Positions 27,701-37,312 of a DNA stretch of 64,000 nucleotides are shown here, in pieces. The stretch lies in contig NC_089281.1 of assembly GCF_963678975.1 (NCBI RefSeq), forward strand, positions 30,597,187 to 30,661,186, read 5' to 3'. The notes under the pieces were generated by a model. It was given only the letters and a program-made list of their open reading frames with translations. It did not search any database and was not told the origin of the DNA. Origin of the DNA: Dysidea avara. Its lineage: Eukaryota; Porifera; Demospongiae; Dictyoceratida; Dysideidae. Positions within the stretch are counted from its first letter, which is position 1, and each line of letters starts with the position of its first letter. Position numbers and translations under genes: made by a program.

Positions 27701-30700
27701 TACTTTGTGGGTTGCTAACAAAATACCAGTTGCAAGGGCCATAGGCTAAGACATGCATTGCTAGGATTCTTCAGTGGATAAGTACCCCTCAAGAATAATG
27801 TTATAGTCACCTCAGCTTTGCCTTAGTGATTATTACATCATTCTTTAGGGATTTTTTTCTGAAGAATCCTAGCACTGCACGTATTACCTTTACTAGTACA
27901 CCTTGATCCTGTATTGTAAACATTATTTATATGATCAAGCAGCAAGCAAGCACTTGTCTAGAGATGTACCTACAAATTGTCGAACAAGTGTGAGTACACA
28001 GAGTATTTATAATGTGCTGTGGGTGATCATGTGAACTTCAAAATGGTTCTCACTGGTAAAAATAAAAAGTAAACATCACTCCCCTTGGGAGTTCCCAGAG
28101 GATTTGACACCCCTGTATTCCCTGTATTTTATAGTGGAGAGTAACTGTCACCCTGTGAAGGGCAGTTGGAAACAGTAGAAATGGGAAGCGGAAATGGAAA
28201 TGGTCAAATTGTCATATAAATGTACCGTAGAGTAAAACCCTTATTTAGTGGCCACCTCTTAAAGATCACCTTATATAAGAGCACCTCTGTACAAAGACCA
28301 CATTGTAATTAGATCTTAAAGATGGTTTAGGCATACTGACCACTTCATGGTCACCTTTTATAAAGATCACCTCTTTACAAAGACCATCTCTTCACATTGC
28401 AATAATAGGTAGGTTCCAAACATCCTATGTATGTCATGACCGCTTTATCTAAACAACTAAAAAGACTTGGTCATCATCTATGAGTCCTCATTTTTTTGTT
28501 GATACAGTAGGTTGTAGTGTACTAGCTACATTTCACTTGCATGGAATATTTTTGTATGACACGTTCTGGTACCATAGTTATGCTGGTACGAACTAAGCGA
28601 TGATGGTATATGACTTGAATGAAGTGTGGACAAAGAGATGACATTGATATGAGTCATGAAATACATGTTTGAAGCTTACCAATATTACCATGTAAAGAGG
28701 TGGTCTTTATCAAAGGTGACCATGAAGTGGTCCTTAGTCATATTTGAAATCTAATTACAATGTGGTCTTTGTACAGAGGTGGTCTTTATAAGAAGATGGT
28801 CTTTAAGAGGTGGCCACTAAACAAGGATTTTACTCTAGGGTACATTTATATGACGATTTGACAATTTCCATTCCCCTCCATTTTTCGTTTCCAGTTTTCA
28901 CTTCCACTGTTTCTAAATGCCCTCCTGTGAAGGAGTTTAAAAAATTTATTGTGGGGAATTGTAGTTACTCTAGGAGAGTTCATATAAGCATGTAAGGTGT
29001 TTCCTTTACTCCATGCAATCCCATTGCAAATAGTTCCTTTTGAAATCACAAATGATGTACGTTGATAAAGATATACATTAAAAATGTGACAAAAATGTTT
29101 GTTATTCAATGGAAAGTCACTGAACAATTTGCAGTAAGAAATCAATAACCATCATGTGTTGCTTGTTGTTTGTTGCTAATCATGCATTGCTCATTGTTTG
29201 TTGCTTGTCATGCAAGCTTCATCGTCAACAAAAATAGTAATTTTTTTTGACATGTTACTAACTGCAGTAAATAGCAGTACACTAAAGAAAAATTATACAA
29301 TTGCAAAGCTTATTACCTGTGTTTACTGAAGGTATGTCACATGTAGTGCTGCCACGATATAGAAAAACTCTATATCATTTATCACCAAAGTTTATATCAC
29401 GATATGAACGTATATCATGATTAGGCTTCAACGGTATACCGGTATATTTATTTGATTTCGATATCAGTTGCACACCGGTAGTGTTTACTAGAATATCGAA
29501 ATATCGCGCATGCGTTTAATAATATCACGTGAGTTATTGTCAGCAGTTTTTATTGAACAAACATGGCCGACTCGTCGTGTACAATCGTGCCAAAGAAGAA
29601 AGTTGTGTCACCCGTTTGGGATTATTTCGGCCTCCGTGCAGATAGTAAAGGGAAGATTATTGACGATGGTGTGGCGGTGTGCCGCCAGTGTAACGGCAAC
29701 GTGCGAGCAAGTGGAGGAAATACATCAAATTTGCTTTCACACTTAAGGACTCACCACCCGTCGAAGTACACTCTAGTGTTACAAGCCCAAAGGGAGAAAG
29801 CGAAAGAATCGTCCACCGCATCTTCGTCATCTACCAATGCCAGCCAAGCTACGCTCCCTGAGTTATTTACCAAAACACAAAAGTATGAAAGGACTACAAG
29901 GCGATGGCGAGAAATAACAGATTCAATAACTTACTGCATCAGTAAGGACATGCTTTCGATTTATACAGTTGAGAAAGAAGGGTTTCGTCGTCTCACTTAT
30001 ACCCTGGATTCAAAGTATGAGATACCTTCAGCTAAATATTTTTCCAGTGTAGCAATTCCAGCACTGTACGAAAAAACAAGGGAAACAGTAGCTGTGGAAG
30101 TTCAAAGTGCCTATTACTTTTCTTCCACCACAGATATGTGGTCCAGCTCAACGATGGAACCATATTTGAGCTATACCGTGCATTTCATAACGAATGATTG
30201 GACGCTACAGAGTCGATGCCTTCAAACACTGTTTGTTCCTAAAGACCACAATGCTGATAATCTCAGTGAAGTCCTAACAGAAACACTAGCTCAGTGGAAG
30301 TTAGAAGTAGGCCGACAAGTTTGTATAACAACAGACAATGGCAGCAATATACTATGTGCCACAACTGTAAGACTTATGTGGACACAATTATCGTGCTTTG
30401 GCCACAACCTACACCTGGCTGTTGTTAATTCTATAAAAGATGAGTCCAGAATTCAACGTTGCTTGGGACTATGTAGAAAGCTAGTGTCTGCATTTTCCCA
30501 CAGTTGGAAAAAAAAGCGAGACTTGACAAAAGCCCAAAATGATCTTGGTGTGCCCCAGCATTCTTTGGTAACAGACTGTCCTACTCGTTGGGGAAGTTTG
30601 ATCAAAATGATTGACCGTATTCTTGAGCAAGAAGCTTGCATTCGACAAGTTTTAGTAGTTGATCGTAAGAATGCTCACCTTATTCCAACTTGGCAGGATC

Positions 30701-33700
30701 TAGAAGTATTGGAGTCGATGAAGGCTGCACTAGGGCAATTAGATGATTTCACAGACATGTTGTCAGGTGAACAAAAAGTTACAGTGTCTTCGATCAAACC
30801 TGTATTACACATTTTGAAATCTAAAGTGCTTAAAGTCTGTGAAGGTGATGCTAATTTAACCAACTCACTTAAACAAAGGGTTTTGGATTACCTACTGAAC
30901 AAGTACGATGATAATGATGTTGACGAGCTGTTGAATGTCTGCACTTACCTTGATCCAAGATTCAAGGGAGTGTACATTGAAAATGAAGTTGATCTTGCTT
31001 TAGTAAAGGATCGTTTGGCTAGAGAAGGCACAGAAATGATTGAAGATCAAGAGGGGGTTTCTGAACCAACTTCTAGTTCCCAGTCATCATCTGCGGTATC
31101 TGACCCTAGTATCAAGAAACGTAAACTCTCAAGTTGGCTCAAGGAGACAGTTGAACTACAATCATCATCCAGTACTCCTCAAACTCCAGATCAGAAAATA
31201 AAAAAGGAAATCGAAGATTATCTAAAGTTACCAATGTTAGATGCTGAAATGGATCCTCTGCAATGGTGGAAGGTTCACATGGTAGTACTTCCCACCATGG
31301 CTAAACTGGCACAGAAGTACCTCAGTGTGTGTGCTAGCAGTTCACCTTCAGAGAGAATCTTTAGTTGTTCCGGCAACATAGTTTCTAAAAAGCGAACTCT
31401 TTTGAAACCAGAGAAGGTAAACATGTTGGTTTTTTTGAACAGAAACCTTCACTAGATGTTGACTATACCTACCTATCATCTACATGAACTACTATAAGAA
31501 CTCATCACAACTTTTTTACAACTGTCATGATCAACTTATAACTTTTACAACTGTCATTTACTTACAACCTTTACAACTGTCATTAAATTATACTATAATT
31601 TTTACAACTTTTATATCACTAATCACTATACAGTGTTACTTGTGATACCATGCAGGCCTGTGGGTGTGCAGATTACAGGCATATCATGTATGTGTGTAGA
31701 ATTATACAGTTTATGTGATATACCGGTATATCGTGATACATTAGTACTATCGAAACCGGGTATAATTTTTCCAATACCGCCGAACTTTAATCACGATATA
31801 GAACTAACTGTAACATTTGCAAGACAAACATATACATACTCTTCATTGTAAGTTTAAATTTAAGTTGGATGTATACCACAAGCAAAAGCTACTCTTGTTT
31901 ATCAGGTTTTAAATGCATTTTGCTACTGCTTTATAGTTGAGACAAGTGGCTGGCACTACACAGAAACCTTAAAACCTCCCAGTTTGCTTTGGGGTTGGCT
32001 TGTTTACCACACTACACCATCAACACATAACTTAATTAAATGCCAAATACCATATTTCTGGCCTCCCCCACATCATTATACTAAGCGGCACCGCTATTGT
32101 GCAACCATTGATATAACTGATTTGCTATATCATATCATATCACCACCTTGTTATATCGATACTATCAATATATCGATATATCGTGGCAACACTAGTCACA
32201 TGCAATTTCCATGCACCAGTGCTTCAAATTCTGTAACGCCAGCATCATTGGTATCACAATATAAACTATACAATTTCACTACTATCATTTTGTTGTCTAC
32301 TGGTTGATATTAACTGATTTCTTGTGGCTCCTGTAACATTTGTTTACAAATTGATTTACATATTAACACATACACTCACTTAAAGTTTATTGTTTTGAGA
32401 CATCTACACTAAAAAATAAAAATGTGTTTACATATTATAAATACAAACATTATCTTATTAATACAGGTCAAGAATAACTTGGAAACTGAAGAAAGATGTA
32501 CACCATACATTGTAGTTTTACAGCTTAAAAGATTCTTGTTACTGAATTGCACGTGATGCATTAACTCCAATGAACCTGTAATTATGTAAAAAAACACTGA
32601 CAATGCATCAATGAAACAAGTTAACTTACCGTACAGTATAATTGTGTCTGCTATTAAACTTTGACTGAAAACAGACGCATGTACTGACTCTAAAAGAATT
32701 GGCTATAGGTGGCTTTTCTGTTCTCCATTCAACTTGTTACACTTGGAATACAAGTAGCTAGCATGCAGAGTGGTAGGCTGGGCCTGGCTGAATACTGGTG
32801 GCTCCATGTACCAAGTCAGTGGTACATTGTACCAAGTCAGTGGCTCCATGTCAGTGGCTCCATGTACCAAGTCAGTGCTCCATGTACCAAGTCAGTGCTC
32901 CATGTACCAAGTCAGTGGTACTGTGGTAGGCTGTTGTCTCAGTGAGGCCAGCTTAGGTTCACGGAATATTGTTTTCTTTCCCGGAGTCTTAAATGTCCTC
33001 TGCCGTGGCACAATAAGGTACTTAAATACTCACTAGCAGTGGTGACTTTCATTGGAGCCAGTTTATTTAGCCTGGTATGTTACACAAGATGACTCGGATA
33101 CAGCTCAAATACCTGGAGAAACTGAACAAGACAGTAAACATCCACTAATTATTCACAAGTAAGTATAAACACCTCTTTTAAGCATGATAATTTTTCAGAA
33201 GCAACTACTCAACTCGACTTGTTTCTATGGTAATACTCTTCACTCTAAATAGTGCACATGTAAGAAAATGGTAATTACAGGCTTTTGCAATTGAATTGGT
33301 CACCTTTACAGTTGGCTTCGTCCCATTTGTGCAGTAGAATTCGTCGGTTTTGCAATTTATTTTGTCGTTTTTGTACTAGAATGTCACAATGCGTGAAATA
33401 CTTGCGAATTTTATGTAAATATTTTGTTCTTGGTCTAGTAATAAAAGCCTAGATATCATCTTATTTACCTATTCAAGAGGAGTTCAAAAATCTTTGTTTT
33501 GTTGCAGTAGACACAAGGATACGGAAGTTATGGGCATCTGTTTACATCTTGTCAAAATGATAGTACATAATCGATCATCTTCACTAATTTTGCCTTTATA
33601 TATAGTGAAGAAAGGTGATACAAGGAAAAACTTACCCAGTAATCGATTTCTCTACTCCTGGCAAACAGGATGGTAGAAATTTCAACTCTGCGTGCTATTC

Positions 33701-35375
33701 TGCTCATAAATTACAACTGTTTTAGTAAGCACCTGTAATTTATTTTCCCTATTAAAAAAAATCCTACTTTGTAGGTCTGTAACTCCCAAAGCTATTGACA
33801 TATAAAGCTGAAACTTTGCCAGAGCATACATTTGGCTAGTTAAATTATGAATATTTAATAAACAGGAATTTGAAAAATGCCTTTATGGATTATTGTTATT
33901 CTCCTAGTAATCCGAAATCTCCTTTCAGAGTAAAACATTTTACTCCCCATATACTCCCCATAGTTACTGTTACTCCCCACTTTTAGCAGTGCAGTACTTA
34001 TGCTCATTACATGGTGATATTTCCACTTCACATGTGATCCTTCTGAGGCATTTGTACATAATGGTTGAAATCGTAGCCCACCTGTCATGACGAATGATGA
34101 AAAATGGTATCACCCTTCAAATGTTTTCGGGTATGTTCTACATGTTATACAGCATACAAGCATACTAGAAGTGCCTCTGCAATCAATCCACTCACTACGG
34201 AAATTAGGGATGATTCTTGTAACAACCAGCTTGCATTGAAGCCATCATGTGTTACCATGAATTAGGGCTGAAACAAATGCTAATACTTGATGAGTACTTG
34301 TTAAGAATTTTGGTACTTGGATAGTAAAATTGGTACTTGAGTACTCGTTAAGATCACGTGACCCAGCTCACATGATATATTTGTCATCAGGGAGTGACAC
34401 AATGAAGGCTGTAGAGCTTGATTGGCATAATTTTGTTGTCAGGGACACTAACAGCCGTACTTTAATACTGTGTGTGTATCATTGTTGTTACTTTAAAAGC
34501 CGTAAACTGTTTAAGGTTGGTACAAAACATGTCAGATGGGTATGACTACATGCGACTAGCATTCGTGAGTACTCAATCGTTAACTCTAGAGAGTACTCGA
34601 ATACTAAAATACCGTGATTGAAACAAAGAATTGGGACAAAGTAAATCCATGATGCATGCACTGTAACCGCTGAGGTTGGCAAAAACACGTCTTGGGCCGA
34701 AGCAATGTTGAACAGTGAAGGAATCAAGGCCATATCATTGAACATAGTTGAATTATGCTTGGCTGATGGCATTAATTAGTCAATTAGCCAAAATTTTAAT
34801 AGAAAAATTGTAAAATTTGATATCAACTTGTTGGAAGAGTTTCAGGTTGTTCTGAAGGTATTTTTGGGCTTGGTTGTGTTTAACCAATACCACTTGTTTT
34901 GAAGGAAAAGTGAGGTTGTTGGTGATATTAAAGGGCAAGAAAATGCAAACCTCCATGATCCCTAGTATACAGTACTATCATACTGTATATTTTTAAAAGG
35001 TTCATAGAAATTTATTGGAATAGTTTTGGGTTGTTCTGAAGGCATCTTTGGGCTTGATCGTGCCTTTTATATGATATGTGTGTGCAAATGATGGGCTGTT
35101 TATAATTCATATACTTTGTGCATGAATATATTATCTACTCACATTTTTGATTGCTGCTTTGTGTATTATTAAGTGTACTGGTATATATTTATAGGGATTT
35201 CTGCCCACCAAGTGATCAACCAAACTCCAATCAAACTTGTTATGAGTTCTACTGTATCCACCAGGCTAACCTTGCATCAGACATTGTTGCTCAGCACTGT
35301 AGGAGTTTAATAGACGAACTATGTAGACAACTAAGTTGTCATAGTGGCTTGTCACATATTAGTTTATTACAGTGA
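8413..35375 (+). CDS. HPS1: HPS1 (BLOC-3 subunit), 3' half, six exons
   Basis: HPS1 pairs with HPS4 to form BLOC-3, the exchange factor for Rab32/Rab38 in biogenesis of lysosome-related organelles. Exons read from the sequence are 8413-8485, 8531-8649, 9479-9563, 12604-12729, 19598-19677 and 35195-35375 (TGA). All introns are GT-AG. All phases match; for example AG|A restores Arg between exons 2 and 3, and AA|G restores Lys between exons 5 and 6. Hallmarks are YPGLVHFIMVDRTHNEIIAP in exon 3 and VWNMVLRSQRYFMLGYTS followed by FFYSYYLWL in exon 4. The C-terminal helix begins CYEFYCIH and ends in the last exon. These match the C-terminal region of vertebrate HPS1 from memory. The N-terminal longin part (several hundred residues) lies upstream or outside the window. 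Two introns (6.9 and 15.5 kb) are filled with transposons. Confidence 0.85.
8753..8957. mobile_element. Short TIR element in an HPS1 intron
   Basis: The left end GCCCACGCGCAACGTCGCGA is the imperfect reverse complement of the right end TCGCGACGTTGCGTGC. The inversion extends about 40 bases inwards through ATGCATGCGA/TCGCGTGCAT. The interior is non-coding. It lies between HPS1 exons at 8649 and 9479. Confidence 0.65.
9088..9400. repeat. Degenerate minisatellite, ATTGGGATCAATCCTGAT-type
   Basis: About fifteen diverged units of roughly 18-22 bases built on TGATATTGGGATCAATCC run through this stretch. They differ by substitutions and small deletions. The array lies in the HPS1 intron directly before the exon at 9479. 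Confidence 0.75.
9698..9815. repeat. (TG)n microsatellite with TGCG interruptions
   Basis: A run of TGTGTG with regular TGCG and GTGCGTGC variants, then pure (TG)n ending in GGTGTGTGTG units. The open frames across it on both strands are repeat artefacts. Confidence 0.95.
9820..10110. repeat. TTTTAG-type hexamer array (short)
   Basis: The repeated word TTTTAGTTTAG with TTTTAGTAAAC variants follows directly after the TG microsatellite. The composition is the same as the longer array at 35803-37070, so the two belong to one repeat class. Confidence 0.7.
10540..10660. repeat. Partial copy of the GCGGC...AAGAAATGGCTG foldback family
   Basis: The words ACAGCCAAGCTGTGAAAAAA, GTGCGGCT, AAAAAGCCTTGGTGAAAAAA and CCAAGAAATGGCTG match, in the same order, the left arm of the foldback elements at 41092-41505. 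Only one arm is present here. The right side degenerates after 10660. Confidence 0.7.
10905..11515. repeat. Tandem minisatellite, about 33-bp unit
   Basis: Roughly eighteen units of TGACTTGTTTGTAGCTGAAC followed by TCTCTACAGGG. Unit length varies between about 28 and 40 bases through indels. The array lies in the 9.5-12.6 kb HPS1 intron. No protein-coding frame spans it. Confidence 0.9.
11540..12250. repeat. Intronic repeat with imperfect internal duplication
   Basis: Blocks such as ATGATGATTATTCCATCTAC and TTTGATCGT recur about 180-200 bases apart (11,570-11,740 and 11,800-11,960), which points to an old duplication. A 120-codon frame at 11744-12106 has no recognisable domain. I treat it as repeat sequence, not a gene. 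Confidence 0.45.
13119..15917 (+). mobile_element. hAT DNA transposon 2, 8-bp TSD
   Basis: The left end CAGTGTTGGGAGTAACGCG and right end CTTGCCCAACACTG are classic hAT inverted repeats. An exact 8-bp duplication ATGGTATC flanks the element at 13111-13118 and 15918-15925. Subterminal regions on both sides are rich in GTAATATTAC and TAACGCGTTA words, probable transposase binding sites. Length is 2.8 kb. Confidence 0.95.
13651..15636 (+). pseudogene. hAT transposase (BED finger), multiply broken
   Basis: The likely start is the ATG at 13651. A BED-type finger lies near 13790-13885 (C-x2-C, then HLNTVH). It is followed by an in-frame TGA near 13932, then a frame at 13994-14287 with TTADVW (first catalytic Asp). 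After a shift near 14285, the frame 14338-15564 has VTDNGSNF (second Asp), CAAHTLNL and TRWNSYYD. The hATC end has SSAPVERLFSMGAL with the expected Glu. A final in-frame TGA at 15562 cuts off the last 23 or so codons (to 15636). At least four lesions make this copy non-functional. Two of the stops would revert to CGA by one change, as expected for CpG decay. Confidence 0.85.
16800..18570. other. HPS1 intron, no gene recognised
   Basis: AT-rich intronic sequence with short TAGCTA-rich tracts. The small open frames (for example 17842-18048) show no family resemblance. Confidence 0.5.
18576..18965. repeat. Direct tandem duplication, 195-bp unit
   Basis: Units 18576-18770 and 18771-18965 are almost identical. 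Both start TGTGTAAACAGTACTTTTTC and end CTAGGGTTT. Visible differences are few (for example GCATGGG versus GCGTGGC), so the duplication is recent. Confidence 0.92.
20950..22527. mobile_element. CAGGGCC-type TIR element, interrupted by a MITE
   Basis: The left end CAGGGCCACCAAGAGGAGTT and right end CAGCAGCCCTG, plus the GGGGCCCAGGGCAAA and CCCAGGGCAAAATACCCCAG blocks, match the element at 38271-38590. Two copies of the GGGGTCTGGGAGCATG...AATTTTGAAAATT block lie at about 21165 and 21325. The hAT MITE at 21568-22223 is inserted inside. The target duplication is unclear. Confidence 0.5.
21568..22223. mobile_element. hAT-type MITE with exact 8-bp TSD
   Basis: The terminal inverted repeats are TAGAGGTGTACCGATAT and ATCGGTACACCTCTA. 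An exact 8-bp duplication TAACTGAA flanks the element at 21560-21567 and 22224-22231. There is no transposase. The ends resemble those of hAT element 3 (GTGCACCGATAT), so that lineage may have mobilised it. Confidence 0.9.
22540..24100. other. HPS1 intron, dispersed repeats only
   Basis: No gene is recognised. A reversed copy of the CTGGGGACATGCC...AGACCCCC block lies near 23530-23570, followed by a GCTTTGCACTTCGCAGAGCG tract. Confidence 0.45.
24725..27111 (+). mobile_element. hAT DNA transposon 3
   Basis: The left end TATGGGTGCACCGATAT and right end ATATCGGTGCACCTCTA are inverted repeats. ATCGGTATCGGT-type subterminal repeats occur on both sides. The flanks are AAAAAAAA (24717-24724) and CAAAAAAA (27112-27119), compatible with an 8-bp duplication but ambiguous in an A-tract. 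The transposase remnant inside is hAT. Length is 2.39 kb, in the 15.5-kb HPS1 intron. Confidence 0.85.
25085..26935 (+). pseudogene. hAT transposase (BED finger), broken
   Basis: The start Met is at 25085 (MPRVKAVIWEYFKVSERNQR). The BED finger has CQCCENN and LINHLRREH. An in-frame TGA follows at 25361. The frame reopens with LTTDVWSTSLTNQSLISL (first Asp). At about 25855 the second-Asp motif is damaged: VLTDEE runs on in the wrong frame and the residues normally following TD are deleted. The next frame has CFAHSLQLAV and TRWNSTLFML. A further shift occurs near 26515 before the hATC domain (PLKWWHDN, then VPSERLFSGVGNL). At least three lesions, including one at a catalytic motif, show this copy is dead. 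Confidence 0.87.
27112..28145. other. HPS1 intron, no gene recognised
   Basis: AT-rich sequence. GGATTCTTCAG near 27763 and its complement CTGAAGAATCCTAGCA near 27857 form a loose hairpin. Nothing coding is seen. Confidence 0.45.
28148..28937. mobile_element. Foldback element with long TIRs (about 190 bp)
   Basis: The left arm (28148-28335) and right arm (28745-28937) are imperfect reverse complements. Shared blocks include CCCTGTGAAGG/CCTCCTGTGAAGG-like ends, ATTGTCATATAAATGTACC, AGTGGCCACCTCTTAAAGA and TACAAAGACCACATTGTAAT. The central part repeats GTGGTCTTT/AAAGACCAC words. There is no coding potential. Confidence 0.8.
29422..31789 (+). mobile_element. hAT DNA transposon 4, intact transposase
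   Basis: The left end TAGGCTTCAACGGTATACCGG and right end (reverse complement TAAAGTTCGGCGGTATTGG) are imperfect inverted repeats with subterminal ACCGGTAT motifs. The flanks ATCATGAT (29414-29421) and ATCACGAT (31790-31797) form an 8-bp duplication with one transition. The element sits inside another hAT-type MITE. It is the only element in the window whose transposase frame is uninterrupted. Confidence 0.87.
29563..31455 (+). CDS. hAT transposase, BED finger, full length (630 aa)
   Basis: This is a DNA-cutting transposase of the hAT superfamily. The start MADSSCTIVPKKKVVSPVWD lies 140 bases inside the left element end. Residues about 20-68 form a BED zinc finger (CRQCNGNV, then HLRTHH). 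The RNase-H-like core has STTDMWSSS (first Asp), ITTDNGSNI (second Asp), CFGHNLHLAV and TRWGSLIKM. A Ser-rich linker (about 500-535) follows. The hATC dimerisation domain has DPLQWWKVH and SSPSERIFSCSGNIVSKKR with the catalytic Glu. The length fits autonomous hAT transposases. No stop or frameshift interrupts it, unlike the three other hAT copies here, so it may be active or recently active. Domestication is the alternative, but the flanking TIRs and target duplication argue for a transposon. Confidence 0.93.
   Translation: MADSSCTIVPKKKVVSPVWDYFGLRADSKGKIIDDGVAVCRQCNGNVRASGGNTSNLLSHLRTHHPSKYTLVLQAQREKAKESSTASSSSTNASQATLPELFTKTQKYERTTRRWREITDSITYCISKDMLSIYTVEKEGFRRLTYTLDSKYEIPSAKYFSSVAIPALYEKTRETVAVEVQSAYYFSSTTDMWSSSTMEPYLSYTVHFITNDWTLQSRCLQTLFVPKDHNADNLSEVLTETLAQWKLEVGRQVCITTDNGSNILCATTVRLMWTQLSCFGHNLHLAVVNSIKDESRIQRCLGLCRKLVSAFSHSWKKKRDLTKAQNDLGVPQHSLVTDCPTRWGSLIKMIDRILEQEACIRQVLVVDRKNAHLIPTWQDLEVLESMKAALGQLDDFTDMLSGEQKVTVSSIKPVLHILKSKVLKVCEGDANLTNSLKQRVLDYLLNKYDDNDVDELLNVCTYLDPRFKGVYIENEVDLALVKDRLAREGTEMIEDQEGVSEPTSSSQSSSAVSDPSIKKRKLSSWLKETVELQSSSSTPQTPDQKIKKEIEDYLKLPMLDAEMDPLQWWKVHMVVLPTMAKLAQKYLSVCASSSPSERIFSCSGNIVSKKRTLLKPEKVNMLVFLNRNLH
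32300..32800. other. HPS1 intron, no gene recognised
   Basis: AT-rich intronic sequence with no recognised repeat or coding signal. Confidence 0.4.
32803..32925. repeat. Minisatellite, CATGTACCAAGTCAGTG unit
   Basis: Five to six copies of CCATGTACCAAGTCAGTGG or its close variants occur in direct order, with unit lengths of about 20-22 bases. The two frames reading through it are repeat translations. Confidence 0.9.
32930..35194. other. HPS1 last intron, repeats only
   Basis: No gene is seen before the last HPS1 exon. Near 34260 a hAT-like end word TAGGGCTGAAACAAAT is followed by TACTTG-rich subterminal repeats, without a clear partner end. Two diverged copies of GGTTGTTCTGAAGG...TTTGGGCTTG lie near 34845 and 35028. 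Confidence 0.45.
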
Positions 35376-35802
35376 GATTGTTGTTGTATCTTGCATGTAA
35401 TACTTGAAAAGGAACTAGGAATAAAAAATATGACTGCATGTCATCATATCCCTTATATCAACAATCATGTACCTTCAAAGTTCCTTTCATCAAGCAATTC
35501 TACATTTTTTGGTTTCTAATAGTAGTTAACAAAGGTCCAGGGTTTGATTCCTGCCTGTGACAATTTTTTTCTTCTCAGTGCCACATTTTTGTGACATATT
35601 TGTGACAGGATTTTGAAAAACCAGTCTTAATGTCACACTAAAATCCACATTTATATGTGTCACCACTAAAGCACTTATGCGCCTGATAAAATATTCACAG
35701 AATTTGTTGTAATTCAAGGTGCTGATTAGTAATCCTAATCACTGTAAAGCTGATTGGAATGCATTATTTTAATTATAAATATTTCAGTTGTAGTGTTGTT
35801 TT

Positions 35803-37070
35803 AGTATGGAGTTTTAGTTTTAGTTATAGTTGTAGCTAGTTTCATCAATAATTTTAGTTTTAGTTTTAGTTATAGTAATCTTTCTTAATTCTTTTTAGTT
35901 ATTGATTTAGTTATGGTTATTCACTCTTTGATGTTTTAGTTTTAGTTATAGTTACAGTTAAAAACATGAAAACCTTTTAGTTTTAGTTACAGTTTTAGTT
36001 ATGCACATCGAAATCTTTTAGTTCTAGTTCTAGATATAGTTAGAAACATGAAAACCTTTTAGTTTTAGTTATAGTTATAGTTAAAAACATGAAAACCTTT
36101 TAGTTTTAGTTACGGTTTTAGTTATGTACATGAAAATGTTTTAGTTCTAGTTCTAGTTAAAAACTTGAAAACCTTTTAGTTTTAGACACAGTTTTAGTTA
36201 TGTATCTGAAAACCTTTTAGTTATAGTTTTAGTTGTGCATAAGAAAACCTTGTTTAGCTTTAATAGTAAGCTATATTTTATGTGAATGAAACTCTTGTTA
36301 TAATTTCAGTACCATTTTTCCAGCTTAGTAATACAAAATCTTTGTATTACAAGACCTGTCAATTTTTTTATAATATAGATTAATACAACACTTAATACAG
36401 TGCATTTGACGCAATCTCTGTCACAGGTATTCCTTATTCTTTCTTACCAGAACTTCCCTTTCCAAGTTACTATTAGTAAGTCTGTTGCGTTTGCCAGATG
36501 TCGATTCCCCACTTGTAGACAAATACTCTTTCAATAGGGGCTGTTGAAGCATGCAGGTATGCATAAATGTAGCCATTAGCTAAAAGCATTAAATTACAGT
36601 GACCATTAACAAAAATGGTTAGCATACTATAGGCCATCACTACTACCTAGTACCTACATTACTGAGTTTGTGAATTTTGGTCAAACAGTTTTTATTAGTT
36701 ATAGATTTAATAGTATGTACGTAACTATATGATATAGATATTTTAGTTGCATATAGTTTTAGAAGTAGTATCAAATACATTTAACAAGCAGTTACAGTTT
36801 CAGTAATAAGATCAACTTGCTATATTGTAAGCAGTTTTAGTTTTAGTAATAATATAGATTTGATTTTAGTTATAGTTATAGTTTCAGTGATTATATACGT
36901 TTGTTTTAGTTTTAGTTATAGTTTTAGTGATTACATACATTTATTTTTAGTTATAGTTATAGTTTTAGTGATTATATACATTTGTTTTTAGTTATAGTTT
37001 TAGTTAACTTAAACATATTCACCTTACTAAAAGTACTTTTAGTTTTAGTTACAGTTAACTGAAACAACAC
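35803..37070. repeat. TTTTAG/TTATAG hexamer-derived array
   Basis: About 1.2 kb is rich in TTTTAGTTTTAGTTATAG words, spaced in multiples of about six. Higher-order units of about 45-60 bases contain AAACATGAAAACC (35950-36240). Non-repeat sequence interrupts the array at about 36250-36830. It lies just downstream of the HPS1 stop codon and resembles the smaller array at 9820-10110. Confidence 0.8.
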
Positions 37071-37312
37071 TATTCAGTTGTAAAATTATTAAAGCTGAAT
37101 CCCAAAATCCAGTTGCATATTTTCATATATCAGTTATTGACAAAGCTTCATGTGGCTATGTCACAAAGTTTATTGCATGCTTTCTTTTGTCTGCTATGGC
37201 ATGTTGAAGGCCATGATGTAGAGAAAACTTCAGCTGCATTTCATAGCAAACCACAGGACAAACAGCTCAGCTGGCACCTCCCTGAAGTTGTTAGAATACT
37301 GCTAGTGTATTA

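Larger units (their letters stand above)
29344..32194. mobile_element. hAT-type MITE split by hAT element 4
   Basis: The ends TAGTGCTGCCACGATATA and TATATCGTGGCAACACTA are inverted repeats. An exact 8-bp duplication GTCACATG flanks the element at 29336-29343 and 32195-32202. After removal of the inner hAT (29422-31789) and one of its target copies, the element is about 0.47 kb and non-coding. It is rich in ATATCACGATAT words. Confidence 0.88.

Noticed and set aside
32709..33036. Repetitive Met-Tyr-Gln-Val-Ser frames as a repeat protein
   Set aside because: Both frames merely read the CATGTACCAAGTCAGTG minisatellite.
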